Part shown: positions 10,079 through 18,498 of the stretch, in pieces
Numbering within the stretch: position 1 is the stretch's first letter
Layout of the letters: each line of letters opens with the position of its first letter
Source: a virus
IMG/VR virus record: IMGVR_UViG_3300036770_002271
Coordinates: 1 to 63,379 of that record
Direction: 5' to 3' (one strand)
DNA length: 63,379 bases
Position numbers and translations under genes: made by a program
The notes under the pieces: model-generated
What the model was told of the DNA's origin: nothing
Database searches by the model: none
What the model saw: only the letters and a program-made list of their open reading frames with translations

Positions 10079-11191
10079 TTAAAGCCCTGCCAAACGCTTA
10101 ATATCGATAACGTTATCACGTCCTTCGAATTCTTCTTTTACTTCAATCTTGGCAGATTTATTACCAGTTACTTCTGTTACAACTTTTGATTCAGATAAAG
10201 CCTGTTTTGTGGCAGGTTTTGTTTCTGTACCTGAGTTTAAAACTGCTGGTAAATACTTGTCGAAAGCGACTTTCAATTTTGGTGTCTGTACGCTTTCTAG
10301 TAAGTCCTGCATTACTGTAGCCTTTTCCTTATTCAAAGTAGATAATAATTTTGTCATTACTTCTTTTCTTTCGGTTGACTCTTTAATAATACGGACTTCA
10401 CGCTCTTTGCTCTCAACCAATTTTTTAGCTTGGCTGATTACTTGTTGCGATTCAGCTAGTTGTTGTTCTTTTTCTGATAACTTTGTTAGCAATTTACGTG
10501 TTTCTGCCTTATCGTTTAAATAAGTTACACTAAATTCACTAGCAAAGGCTTCGAAAAGTTTACGTCCAAAGTTATTTTCTTTGGCTAGCTTAATGTCTTC
10601 CTTCAACTGTGATAGTTCACCTTTTAGATGTGAAGTTACAATATTATTAATCTTACCAGCAGATTCGTTAACAAACTTAGCTTTTAATTCTTCTAGTTTT
10701 GCTCTGCCTTCGCTGATTAGTTTAACTTTTGCTTCTACTACAGCACGCTTATCCTGAGCGAATTCTTTAATTTCGCGGGCCAATGCGTGAACTACAAACT
10801 TCTCTAACTTTTGTTGGTTTTCCATCTGAGCTTTGCGATCTGTGCGTAGTTCACGGATTTCTTCAGCTAATTTAGTAACCATAAAGTCATTGAATTTTCT
10901 AGCATTTTCTGTTAACTGAACTTTGGCACGAACACGTTCCTCACTTAGTGATTTACGTTCTTCGTTGAATTCAGCAATTTCTGTATGTAGATTTTCTGTA
11001 ATCATCTTATCTAGGGCTTCAACCATCACGCTACGATCATGTTCATAACGTTGTGCGAATTCTTCACGTAGTTCCGCACGTACTTGTTCACGAGCTTCGT
11101 TAAGTTTATGAGTCCAAGCTTCGTTTAGTTCTTGGGCTACATCCTCTTTAATTAAACCGCTTTCAAGTAATGGCTTGATAGCATCAAACAT
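10079..11191 (-). CDS. 22: Prohead core scaffolding protein gp22
   Basis: 370 aa, almost wholly charged and helical, with heptad-like coiled coil over about residues 20-290 (for example REQVRAELREEFAQRYEHD). This fits gp22, the main internal scaffold that shapes the T4 prohead and is destroyed by gp21 at maturation. Identification also rests on its place between gp21 and gp23. It begins MFDAIKPLLESGLIKEDVAQEL, as in marine T4-like gp22 proteins. The C-terminal 60 residues are Lys/Thr/Val-rich and probably flexible, ending in NVIDIKRLAGL. The ATG is preceded by an AAAGGGG ribosome-binding site. Confidence 0.9.
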   Translation of the reverse strand: MFDAIKPLLESGLIKEDVAQELNEAWTHKLNEAREQVRAELREEFAQRYEHDRSVMVEALDKMITENLHTEIAEFNEERKSLSEERVRAKVQLTENARKFNDFMVTKLAEEIRELRTDRKAQMENQQKLEKFVVHALAREIKEFAQDKRAVVEAKVKLISEGRAKLEELKAKFVNESAGKINNIVTSHLKGELSQLKEDIKLAKENNFGRKLFEAFASEFSVTYLNDKAETRKLLTKLSEKEQQLAESQQVISQAKKLVESKEREVRIIKESTERKEVMTKLLSTLNKEKATVMQDLLESVQTPKLKVAFDKYLPAVLNSGTETKPATKQALSESKVVTEVTGNKSAKIEVKEEFEGRDNVIDIKRLAGL

Positions 11192-11204
11192 GCTTTTTTC
11201 CCCT

Positions 11205-11846
11205 TTAATTGATTTTGAGGTCCTTGATGAGGCGCATTACTTCCTCTTTCAAGTACTTTTCTACTTTTTTGTTGCCCTTCACTTCCTTGCCAATTTCTAA
11301 TGCCTTATGACCATACTTCATGTTCATAACACCTTCGTAAATTGCCTTTGGATACGCATTTGGTGCGCTTGGTTGAGCAACGATATCGACAGTGATAATT
11401 TCAAAATCACTGACACGGCCATCCAAATCGTTAACATTACCACTACCACGACTTGAGACACCTAATTTAACACCACTTTCCAACATAGTCTTTACTAACT
11501 GACCCATTGGAGTTGGCAATATTTTAAGTTTACCGAAACCATTTGGCCCGTCCATCCACATACTTGTTATCATATGAGATACACGATCCAAGTTAATCTT
11601 TAGATCGTCAGGGTGATCTACTTCCCCTAAAACTGAGTAACCTTCGCTAATTTGTTTGTTAAGGGTCTCAACGGCATTTTCAATTTCAGAAACAGGGTAA
11701 ACACGCTCATTAGCGTTCTTTACCCCACCCTGAATGAAGATACCCTTCATATAGAGGGTCTTCAGGTCGCCTCCCTGCTCGGAGACAGATTCAACGACCA
11801 TACTCGCTCTATCGAACGTTAAGTGCTCTTTGAGTAACAAAGCCAT
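11205..11846 (-). CDS. 21: Prohead core protease gp21
   Basis: 213 aa. Serine protease of the herpesvirus-assemblin-like fold used by T4-like phages to mature the prohead. The visible motifs are NANERVYP (about 44-51), GEVDHP with the probable catalytic His78, and GVSSRG with the probable nucleophile Ser131 or Ser132. VAQPSAPNAYP (156-166) is also characteristic of the family. It digests the core proteins and trims gp23. The gene sits 14 nt upstream of gp22 and follows the acidic core protein, the T4 order. The Lys-rich C-terminus (KEVKGNKKVEKYLKEEVMR) may mediate binding to the core or be removed by self-cleavage. Confidence 0.95.
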   Translation of the reverse strand: MALLLKEHLTFDRASMVVESVSEQGGDLKTLYMKGIFIQGGVKNANERVYPVSEIENAVETLNKQISEGYSVLGEVDHPDDLKINLDRVSHMITSMWMDGPNGFGKLKILPTPMGQLVKTMLESGVKLGVSSRGSGNVNDLDGRVSDFEIITVDIVAQPSAPNAYPKAIYEGVMNMKYGHKALEIGKEVKGNKKVEKYLKEEVMRLIKDLKIN

Positions 11847-11860
11847 TTGTTCTCAGTTCC

Positions 11861-12655
11861 TTAACTTTTAGCTACTGGGCTACGATCATACGCAGCACCG
11901 TCTTTACTTACTGGCTTTGGTGTTGAATCACCTTTCTCTTTGAAATTGTCCTTGCCTGGACTATTCTTAAAGTTACCAGCTCCCTTTACACTTGTTTCAC
12001 CCTTAGCATAAGCATTGCTTGGGCCTTTTGGACCTGTTGGAACACTTTCAGCAGCACCACTAAATTTTACTGGCTTGCTGTCCATTCCTGCTTGTCCACT
12101 GTTTTGTAATCCTGGGCTTCTTGTTTGAACGCCATTGTCGCCATGTGTTACACTTACTTTTTGTAACTGTACAGCTTCCATCATGGCTTCCTCTTCTTCA
12201 GCGCCCATTTCTTCTTCATCACCTATTTCCATATCATCACTGCCGCCCATTTCTGCTTGGAACTCGGCCATTAGTCTTTCTAACTCATCGGTTTTTTCTT
12301 CAAGATCACCGACACGGTCTTCTAAGTCTTCGCCGTCCATGCCATCGTCTTCTTCATCACCAGGCATTAACTCAACTTCTTCTTCATCGTCAATCTCAAT
12401 ATCTTCGTCTTCATCTTCTGACATTTCTTGACCTTCTTCTTCAGCACCGATTTCATCTAATAGTTCGCCAACTTCGCCAACCATTCCTTCATCCATGTCA
12501 CCGTGCATTGATTCATCCATCATTTCTTCGTCCATGATAGACTCATAAATCTCGCGGCTCTTTTCAACAATTATTTCGTGAAATAATTGCTTAGCCTGTT
12601 CTTCGTTCTCATTGATAATTAAATCAATAAGTTGTTCAAATTTTTTGTTATCCAT
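11861..12655 (-). CDS. Acidic prohead core protein (gp67/gp68 position)
   Basis: 264 aa. The N-terminal 40 residues are an amphipathic helix region (MDNKKFEQLIDLIINENEEQ). Residues about 40-160 are extremely acidic and Met-rich, with runs such as EDEDEDIEIDDEEEVE. The last 100 residues are low-complexity Gly/Ser/Pro/Lys. In T4 the small acidic core proteins gp67 and gp68 lie between gp20 and gp21; this gene occupies that slot and has that composition but is far longer than gp67. I see no sequence motif that proves homology, so assignment is by position and composition. A clear AGGAGA ribosome-binding site precedes the ATG and a late-like box lies further upstream. Confidence 0.75.
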   Translation of the reverse strand: MDNKKFEQLIDLIINENEEQAKQLFHEIIVEKSREIYESIMDEEMMDESMHGDMDEGMVGEVGELLDEIGAEEEGQEMSEDEDEDIEIDDEEEVELMPGDEEDDGMDGEDLEDRVGDLEEKTDELERLMAEFQAEMGGSDDMEIGDEEEMGAEEEEAMMEAVQLQKVSVTHGDNGVQTRSPGLQNSGQAGMDSKPVKFSGAAESVPTGPKGPSNAYAKGETSVKGAGNFKNSPGKDNFKEKGDSTPKPVSKDGAAYDRSPVAKS

Positions 12656-12691
12656 TATGAATATCTCCTGATGTAAAATGGCTTTGTAGAT

Positions 12692-12699
12692 TTATTTAG
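12692..12699 (-). promoter_or_regulatory. Late-like box CTAAATAA, head operon internal
   Basis: Minus-strand CTAAATAA, 36 nt upstream of the acidic core protein start (12655), in the 106-bp gap after the 77-aa gene. It would add late transcription of gp21-gp22-gp23. Confidence 0.5.
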
Positions 12700-12761
12700 T
12701 GCGTATGCCAAAAAATAGCTCTAAATGTGCTGATTTTTTGCGTTTTTGGTAAGATTATTAA

Positions 12762-12995
12762 TTATAGACTTGGAGCGCCAGCTGCTTGCTCTGGTTTTGC
12801 CCCATATTGATCACGCACTTTCTTTAAATATTCTTTTTTTTCAAAGTTGCGAACATCTAACATCTTACGCATTTTGCGTATTTGTTTTAGAGTAAATTTA
12901 GTTTTTCTACTCATTTTCCACATTGGTCTACTGTTATCATTCTTAATATCCTGATAACCAGAGATTGGGGGATCAAACATTTCATTTAAGTGCAT
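12762..12995 (-). CDS. Conserved 77-aa protein of the T4-like head cluster
   Basis: 77 aa, strongly basic in the middle (MSRKTKFTLKQIRKMRKMLDVRNFEKKEYLKKVRDQYG). It sits between portal gp20 and the acidic core protein, 14 nt after the gp20 stop and in the same direction. I recognise the pattern as one that accompanies gp20 in marine T4-like phages, but I know no assigned function. A basic helical partner of the acidic core or of the portal is possible. The start is the only ATG in the frame; no strong ribosome-binding site is visible, so coupling to gp20 is likely. Confidence 0.75.
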   Translation of the reverse strand: MHLNEMFDPPISGYQDIKNDNSRPMWKMSRKTKFTLKQIRKMRKMLDVRNFEKKEYLKKVRDQYGAKPEQAAGAPSL

Positions 12996-13009
12996 AAGTT
13001 TATTTATCT

Positions 13010-14794
13010 TTATGCTGGTGCTGCTGCCGGTGCCGCTGGTGCTGGTGCTGGTGCTGGACTTCCCACAGGTGCTGTTCCTACAGGCCCTGCTACCTCTGGA
13101 CCAGCTTCTTCAGGAGGTGCTTCTAATTCTTCTCCAGTTTGTAAATCAGCTTCAATATCTCCACTGCTTACTCCAACACCACGAATATCAGTACCACTTG
13201 GAGTATCAACAGGTGCTTTATTATTTTCTTCCTGCCATAATTTTTCGTTTCTTGTAATTTCTTCCTCTGTTAATCCTAAAAATCTTTCTAAAGCAAAACG
13301 TTTACTCATATATGGAAATGCTTCCATTGTAGCAAATGTACTTACTCTTGCTGTATCTAATTCACTTTGACGATAAGCAGCAAAGTTTTGTGGTGGATTA
13401 AAAACTAAATTAAACAATCCACTATCAATATTCAAACCTCTCCAACGTAAGAACAATTTAAATTCTTCATCCAATTTCATTGCCAAATAACTTTGCAATC
13501 TTTCGCAATATTGATTAAAACGAAACTCTTGTATCATAGCTGTGCCAACACGACCATCACTTAATGGTGTGGTATTATCATCTGGGCCAGTTGGCAAATA
13601 ACTACTAGGAACACGCAAACCACGAGCTAAACGATTGTTAAAGTATTTTAAGTCATCAATCTCGCCTAAGTTTTGTCCACCTGGTAATACTTCTACACTA
13701 CTTCCACGACCTTCGGCAGTAACAGGGAAAAAATAATCTTCATTCATACTAAGTGGATTATATGTAGCATCTACAATACTTTGTCCACCATATAAACTTG
13801 GTATTCTACGTTGGTGTATTTCATTTTTTATACGTTCTACAAAAGCCATAGCCATGTGACTTGGCATATTACCAACATCAATTTTAAACATTCTACGTTC
13901 AGGCGCACGTTGAACACGATAAATTAATACAGCATCTTCTAATAATTCTTTTTGCTTGTATACTTTAAAAATGTTTTCCAATATACTTTGACCAAAAGGC
14001 CAAAATCTATCTAATCCTTCTGTTAAACTTAAATGAACAATATGTTTAGCATCAATTGCGCTTTCACTTTGTCCCAATGTAAATCTACTACCTGTTGTAT
14101 TATATGGCATAGCTGGAACGGTATACGGTGTATTTGTTCCACCTCCTGTACCACCTAATCCAGTTGCCGGGTTCGCAGCAAAGTCTGTATTAGTTTTTTG
14201 TGCTACGCTAAGATTTTGTAAGTTTATGTTAATATCTTTAAGAACATACTGTTCAGGTTTTTTACCTTCACTTTCATTCACAATAACTTTAATAACTTTG
14301 ACCATATCTACCCAATATAGTTTAAAGTTTTCAGGATCACGAACAAATACCTGATCTCCATATTTTACTACATTACGAAATATTTTAAAGATACGATTAT
14401 CAAATTCATTTAATTTACACCATTGCTGTAATTGAGTTTTTAATAGTTCTACTTCATGCGGAGTAGGATCGTCTTTAAACTCAAACGCAAATGGAGTTTT
14501 ATTGTGTTCATTACGTTGTGTAGAAAATTCTGAAATAATATCTAAGCAAGCATTAATTTCAGCATCAACATCCATCATTTCGTACTGATTATAACGTTCA
14601 ATACGATTTGGGTGCCCTGTATAAACTTCAGGCAAACGACTCATATAATTTTTATAACCAAACTCTGTGTTGTTATATCCACCAGTTGGCATACTATTTT
14701 GTCCAATTCCATTCCAAGCACCATTATTGCTATTAGCTCCACTGATTGGACTTGATACGCCACTACGGTTTAAAAATTTCTTTTTATAAGTCAT
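13010..14794 (-). CDS. 20: Portal vertex protein gp20
   Basis: 594 aa. Recognised as T4 gp20 from RLPEVYTGHPNRIERYNQYEMMDVDAEINACLDIISEF (about 53-90), VHLSLTEGLDRFWPFGQSILENIFKVYKQKELLEDAVLIYRVQRAPERRMFKIDVGNMP (about 250-310) and LPTGPDDNTTPLSDGRVG. gp20 forms the dodecameric ring through which DNA enters and leaves and which starts head assembly. The last 60 residues are a Pro/Ala/Gly/Glu tail (ending APAPAPAAPAAAPA), poorly conserved and probably disordered. It is the first head gene after the tape measure gene. A late-like box lies 15 nt upstream. Confidence 0.96.
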   Translation of the reverse strand: MTYKKKFLNRSGVSSPISGANSNNGAWNGIGQNSMPTGGYNNTEFGYKNYMSRLPEVYTGHPNRIERYNQYEMMDVDAEINACLDIISEFSTQRNEHNKTPFAFEFKDDPTPHEVELLKTQLQQWCKLNEFDNRIFKIFRNVVKYGDQVFVRDPENFKLYWVDMVKVIKVIVNESEGKKPEQYVLKDININLQNLSVAQKTNTDFAANPATGLGGTGGGTNTPYTVPAMPYNTTGSRFTLGQSESAIDAKHIVHLSLTEGLDRFWPFGQSILENIFKVYKQKELLEDAVLIYRVQRAPERRMFKIDVGNMPSHMAMAFVERIKNEIHQRRIPSLYGGQSIVDATYNPLSMNEDYFFPVTAEGRGSSVEVLPGGQNLGEIDDLKYFNNRLARGLRVPSSYLPTGPDDNTTPLSDGRVGTAMIQEFRFNQYCERLQSYLAMKLDEEFKLFLRWRGLNIDSGLFNLVFNPPQNFAAYRQSELDTARVSTFATMEAFPYMSKRFALERFLGLTEEEITRNEKLWQEENNKAPVDTPSGTDIRGVGVSSGDIEADLQTGEELEAPPEEAGPEVAGPVGTAPVGSPAPAPAPAAPAAAPA

Positions 14795-14809
14795 TATATT
14801 ATCTCTGTT

Positions 14810-14817
14810 ATATTTAG
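14810..14817 (-). promoter_or_regulatory. Late-like box CTAAATAT before gp20
   Basis: Minus-strand CTAAATAT placed right after the tape-measure stop (14819-14821) and 15 nt before the gp20 ATG (14794). Confidence 0.55.
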
Positions 14818-14818
14818 T

Positions 14819-17575
14819 TTAAGTTCTCGCATACTTAACTAACTTATCCTGTAGTGACACTCCTGATTCTAATACAGTAATCATGGTATCTAATTTATCA
14901 CTTAGTTGTTCTTGTGATTTGATAAACATACTCATTAGATCACCCATTTCAGTATTTTTAGTCGAAGTTGCTGGTGATATTGCCTCAGGGAACACACTTT
15001 CTATTGGACTTTTGGTTACATTATCTTCAAGTTTACTTTTCAAATTTTCAACCATTTGATTGGTTAATACGTACTCATCATTTTTAAGTAATACTGGAAA
15101 ATCACCTAAGCTGCTTTTAAAGTATCCACCATTATGTGCGATTTCAACGTGAAAATGTCCACCTGTTGTTTTAGCTGTTTTATGAGCAAAGTATTCATCC
15201 AATACCTTATTAGCACCCATACCCATGAGTTGTTGTCTTATTTCTTCTGCCTCTCTAGCATCTTTAGGAGGCGGATTCATAGCAAAATCAAGAGCCTTTC
15301 CTATAGTGTGCTTACTTGTTTTTCTTTTTTCTTGGTGAAATTTATCGTTTAGTGAGGTAATTACAACACCAGGAAATGTTTCATTAATTTTATGAGCCAT
15401 AGCAATTAAGTTAGGATCAGCTTCTCCGCCACCTGTTCTTTCTTCACGTTTACCACCGAAATTTAGTCCTGCCAGCGGATCTCCTTCACGCTTTCTAACT
15501 TCAGCGCCCATATTTGCTATTCTTTCTTCTTTTGCTGCTCCTGCCATTGCCTGAACTCTAGATCCTGCTCCTTCAAGACCAACCGCACTTAATCCTTTAC
15601 CTAATAATGTTCCAATACCCTCTATACCTTTAGCAGCATAAATTTGAGCCTTATCAACCAAATCTGCTTTTTTCATTAGTTCGGCTTCTTTTTCAGCAAG
15701 TTTTGGATCTTTTTGTTTTTGTTGCTCTAGTGCCTTATTAGGGTCGGTCATTATTGCGCCTGCTGTAGCACCAAAAGTTTTACCGTAAGCTCCTGTTATT
15801 TCACCAAATTTATCTACAGCTTTTCCAAATTGATCTGAAGCATGTGACAAAGTTCCTGCTGAATTTTCATTTCTTATAGCATCTTCACGTTGACTTCTTA
15901 CCAAATCAACTTGTGTTATAGTTTGCTTATCTACAACTTCACGTTGTTGTTTTAGATAATCATCTAAACTTAAGCCCATTTTTTTGGCTTGTTCCGGGGC
16001 ATCTTTCAATCGTAAATAAAAATCGCTTGCTGTTCCAAAGCCCTCTGCCATAACACTTTTCACAGCATCAGCATTAAGTCTACCTACACTAGCAAATTGT
16101 TTTGCTTGATCTTTCATTTCTGTAGCTGCTAATACCATATTTTCTGCTACAGTTCCTTGCCCTTTACTAATTCGATCCAATAATTGTGGAGCACTTTGAA
16201 ATGTTTTTACTGCTTCAGGACTTGTCATTGCTTCACCAGCAGCAAAATATTTTGCTACTCCAGCTGCCATTCCTTTAGCACCAGCAGCATACAAAGATTC
16301 AGCATTTTTTAATGCTCTTTCTAATTTTTCTTTCTCAACAGCGTCTTGTTCATCTAACATAGCAGCACGTAATTCTTCAATTGCTAGTATTTGATTACGT
16401 GCCTCTTCTTGTTCTTTTCTTGTAGCTCCTGTTAATTCAGCAAGCTTATCCATTTCAATGATATAATTAAAAGCTGATTTGTTTAACTTTTCTTGGTCAG
16501 TAATTCTTGCTTTACCTAAACGTGCCTCAGTTGTTAAGAAAGAAATCATGCTTTCACGCTGATCAGCAGCAGTGATACCCATTGTTTCTAATGTTCTACC
16601 CAAATCACTTTTAATTAACGTGCCCGCATTTTTTACAAAACTTTTTAACCCTTCACTTGTACTAGCACCTAATAATTTTAATTCTTTACCTGCTCCTTTG
16701 ACAAGACCTGTGAACTCACTTACTTCAGCCATCGTCAGACCAAGTTCATTTAATTGTCTTTGTAGTTCTGTCATACCACCAGCACCAATCATGCTGGCTT
16801 TGCCTAATTCATTAAATCCTTGGAATAATTTATCCTTAAGTCCTGCTACTTGTGTGGCAAATTCTAGTGCTGTGTCACTTGCTTTAGCATATGCCTTAGC
16901 CCCTACTCCTAAAATAGCAGTTAAGGCTCCAAATGCCAATCCAACTGGGCCACCCATCACTGCCATAACAGCACCCAAGCCTATCGCAAAATTTCCAAGT
17001 TGATCAATTACACTATTAAATGCCTTTCCTACTTGCTCTGATTGTTTTGCTACAAGTTGTTGACCACGTTCTCCTGCTAATAAACTTTTTGTGTAATTTA
17101 CCTGAGCATCATATGCTGCCTTTAAAACCGTGATACCACCATCTACTATAACTCTCAATCCTTGTAATGCTACAGTTGCACCAATACCACCTCCAGCTAA
17201 CTGTGTTAACCTGTCTTGCATAACACTTAAGGCACCGTCAACACCTGAGGACGAATTCATTATCCCCCTAGCTATGTCACCCTGTTTCTTGGCATTGTCT
17301 AATACTACCTTAGTAGCATCTTCTTCTGCTTTCGTGCGCTTTTCTGTCGCATCGAGTGCCTTTTTTTCTGCTTCAGTAGATTTTTGTGTTAATTCTTTGT
17401 CATCTTGACCAAGTTTGTTAACTTGCTTTGTTAATTTGCCAAAGGCTTCACCTAATTTATCACTTTGAGTTTTAGTTGAGGTAAAACTACTACCAAGACT
17501 ACTACTAGTGTTGGTTAACTCACTGAATCGTTGATTTAATTCATTAATAGTATTGGGGTCTAAATTTTCAGCCAT
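14819..17575 (-). CDS. Tail tape measure protein with embedded M15-like peptidase domain
   Basis: 918 aa. Residues about 20-110 are coiled coil. About 190-240 is a Gly/Ala-rich hydrophobic region (IGLGAVMAVMGGPVGLAFGALTAILGVGA) of the kind found in tape measure proteins. A helical middle follows. At about 715-815 lies a domain with SKHTIGKALDF and GGHFHVE, the S-x-H-x-x-G-x-A-x-D plus H-x-H arrangement of zinc-dependent M15 (D-Ala-D-Ala carboxypeptidase/VanY-like) peptidases. It is followed by GGYFKSSLGDFPVLLKNDEYVLTNQMV, like the C-terminal segment of many tape measures. The protein would set tail length, enter the cell ahead of DNA and open peptidoglycan cross-links locally. It replaces the sheath/tube genes that precede gp20 in T4. 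The neighbouring divergent gp26/gp51 pair fits a tape-measure chaperone role. Confidence 0.83.
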   Translation of the reverse strand: MAENLDPNTINELNQRFSELTNTSSSLGSSFTSTKTQSDKLGEAFGKLTKQVNKLGQDDKELTQKSTEAEKKALDATEKRTKAEEDATKVVLDNAKKQGDIARGIMNSSSGVDGALSVMQDRLTQLAGGGIGATVALQGLRVIVDGGITVLKAAYDAQVNYTKSLLAGERGQQLVAKQSEQVGKAFNSVIDQLGNFAIGLGAVMAVMGGPVGLAFGALTAILGVGAKAYAKASDTALEFATQVAGLKDKLFQGFNELGKASMIGAGGMTELQRQLNELGLTMAEVSEFTGLVKGAGKELKLLGASTSEGLKSFVKNAGTLIKSDLGRTLETMGITAADQRESMISFLTTEARLGKARITDQEKLNKSAFNYIIEMDKLAELTGATRKEQEEARNQILAIEELRAAMLDEQDAVEKEKLERALKNAESLYAAGAKGMAAGVAKYFAAGEAMTSPEAVKTFQSAPQLLDRISKGQGTVAENMVLAATEMKDQAKQFASVGRLNADAVKSVMAEGFGTASDFYLRLKDAPEQAKKMGLSLDDYLKQQREVVDKQTITQVDLVRSQREDAIRNENSAGTLSHASDQFGKAVDKFGEITGAYGKTFGATAGAIMTDPNKALEQQKQKDPKLAEKEAELMKKADLVDKAQIYAAKGIEGIGTLLGKGLSAVGLEGAGSRVQAMAGAAKEERIANMGAEVRKREGDPLAGLNFGGKREERTGGGEADPNLIAMAHKINETFPGVVITSLNDKFHQEKRKTSKHTIGKALDFAMNPPPKDAREAEEIRQQLMGMGANKVLDEYFAHKTAKTTGGHFHVEIAHNGGYFKSSLGDFPVLLKNDEYVLTNQMVENLKSKLEDNVTKSPIESVFPEAISPATSTKNTEMGDLMSMFIKSQEQLSDKLDTMITVLESGVSLQDKLVKYART

Positions 17576-17585
17576 TTTTAGGGTT

Positions 17586-17593
17586 TATAAATA
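17586..17593 (+). promoter_or_regulatory. Late promoter box TATAAATA, gp26 operon
   Basis: Perfect T4 late box on the plus strand, 45 nt before the gp26 ATG (17639). The gene also has a CAGGAGAT ribosome-binding site. The box faces the minus-strand box at 17601-17608. Confidence 0.7.
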
Positions 17594-17600
17594 TTCTATG

Positions 17601-17608
17601 TATTTATC
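17601..17608 (-). promoter_or_regulatory. Late-like box GATAAATA, tape measure gene
   Basis: Minus-strand GATAAATA, 25 nt before the tape-measure ATG (17575). It overlaps the start-site zone of the plus-strand promoter at 17586-17593. Confidence 0.65.
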
Positions 17609-17638
17609 GCATACAAATATCCATATTCAGGAGATATA

Positions 17639-18460
17639 ATGATTAACCCATTAAAGCAATATTTTCGTCGTGCTTCCATTACCGTAAAACTACCAAGCCA
17701 AGGTAAATTCTATCCACCAGATAGTATTGATATGCCAGTGACTGGAGAATTGCCAGTTTATCCAATGACTGCTGTTGATGAGATTACAAGTAAAACACCG
17801 GATATGTTATTTAATGGATCCGCTATTGTAGACATTATAAAAAGCTGTGTTCCTAATATTAAAGATCCATGGCAAATTCCTAGTATTGATATTGACCCAC
17901 TAATGATAGCAATACGTTCGGCTACATTAGGTAATGAAATGGAAATTGAAAGTCAATGCCCAAGTTGTAATAATATAGGAAAGTATGGGATTAATTTAGT
18001 TAGATTATTAGGTTCATTGGAGCCTGGAAATTACGAACAACCACTACAGATTGACGAACTAAAGTTTAAATTTAAACCCTTAAAATATAAAACAGTTAAT
18101 GATACCAATATGAAACAATTTGATATACAAATTGAAATTAATCGTATAAGTGAAATTACTGATGAACAAGAAAAAATGAAGAAGTCAAGTGAAACTATGA
18201 AAAAGTTGAATATGACAACTTTCCAATTGGTAGCAGAAAATATTGAATACATTCAAACTCCAACCGAAGTTATTAATAATAGAGATTTTATCTATGAATA
18301 CGTCACCAATGTAGAAAAGAAAACATTTGATAAAATACGTGACCATGGAATAAATTTAAGAAAACATAGCGAAATTAAACCAATGAAAATTAAATGTGTA
18401 AACTGTAGTCATGAATATGAACAAGGTTTATCATTGAACGTTACTGATTTTTTCGGGTAA
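17639..18460 (+). CDS. 26: Baseplate hub / tail-assembly chaperone gp26-like protein
   Basis: 273 aa. Recognised as the T4 gp26 family (T4 'base plate protein') from VKLPSQGKFYPPDSIDMPVTGELPVYPMTAVDEITSKTPDMLFNGSAIVDIIKSCVPNIKDPW. It carries two CxxC knuckles, C107-C110 and C253-C256, a likely zinc site not seen in every relative. In T4, genes 26 and 51 are adjacent and lie just upstream of the gp27-gp28-gp29 (tape measure) group. Here the same pair sits head-to-head with the tape measure gene. The last codons GAT TTT TTC GGG TAA contain a T-TTT-TTC slippery heptamer followed by a 13-bp hairpin, and the -1 frame continues into a gp51-like extension. The protein is therefore probably made in a short form (273 aa) and a frameshifted long form (348 aa). 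Confidence 0.85.
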   Translation: MINPLKQYFRRASITVKLPSQGKFYPPDSIDMPVTGELPVYPMTAVDEITSKTPDMLFNGSAIVDIIKSCVPNIKDPWQIPSIDIDPLMIAIRSATLGNEMEIESQCPSCNNIGKYGINLVRLLGSLEPGNYEQPLQIDELKFKFKPLKYKTVNDTNMKQFDIQIEINRISEITDEQEKMKKSSETMKKLNMTTFQLVAENIEYIQTPTEVINNRDFIYEYVTNVEKKTFDKIRDHGINLRKHSEIKPMKIKCVNCSHEYEQGLSLNVTDFFG

Positions 18461-18498
18461 AGCTTCTGAATAGTAAGCCACAAGATATTCAGAAGCTT
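18448..18498 (+). promoter_or_regulatory. Programmed -1 ribosomal frameshift signal
   Basis: Slippery heptamer T TTT TTC at 18448-18454 in the gp26 frame, 5-nt spacer (18455-18459), then a perfect 13-bp stem AAGCTTCTGAATA (18460-18472) paired with TATTCAGAAGCTT (18486-18498) around a 13-nt loop. The gp26 stop TAA (18458-18460) touches the stem base. Heptamer, spacer and stem all fit the classical -1 frameshift design. The -1 frame stays open for 76 more codons. Confidence 0.85.

Noticed and set aside
12120-12540. Plus-strand frames opposite the acidic core protein, rich in Ser or Leu/His
   Set aside because: They are the complement of GAA/GAT-rich acidic codons and have no start signals.
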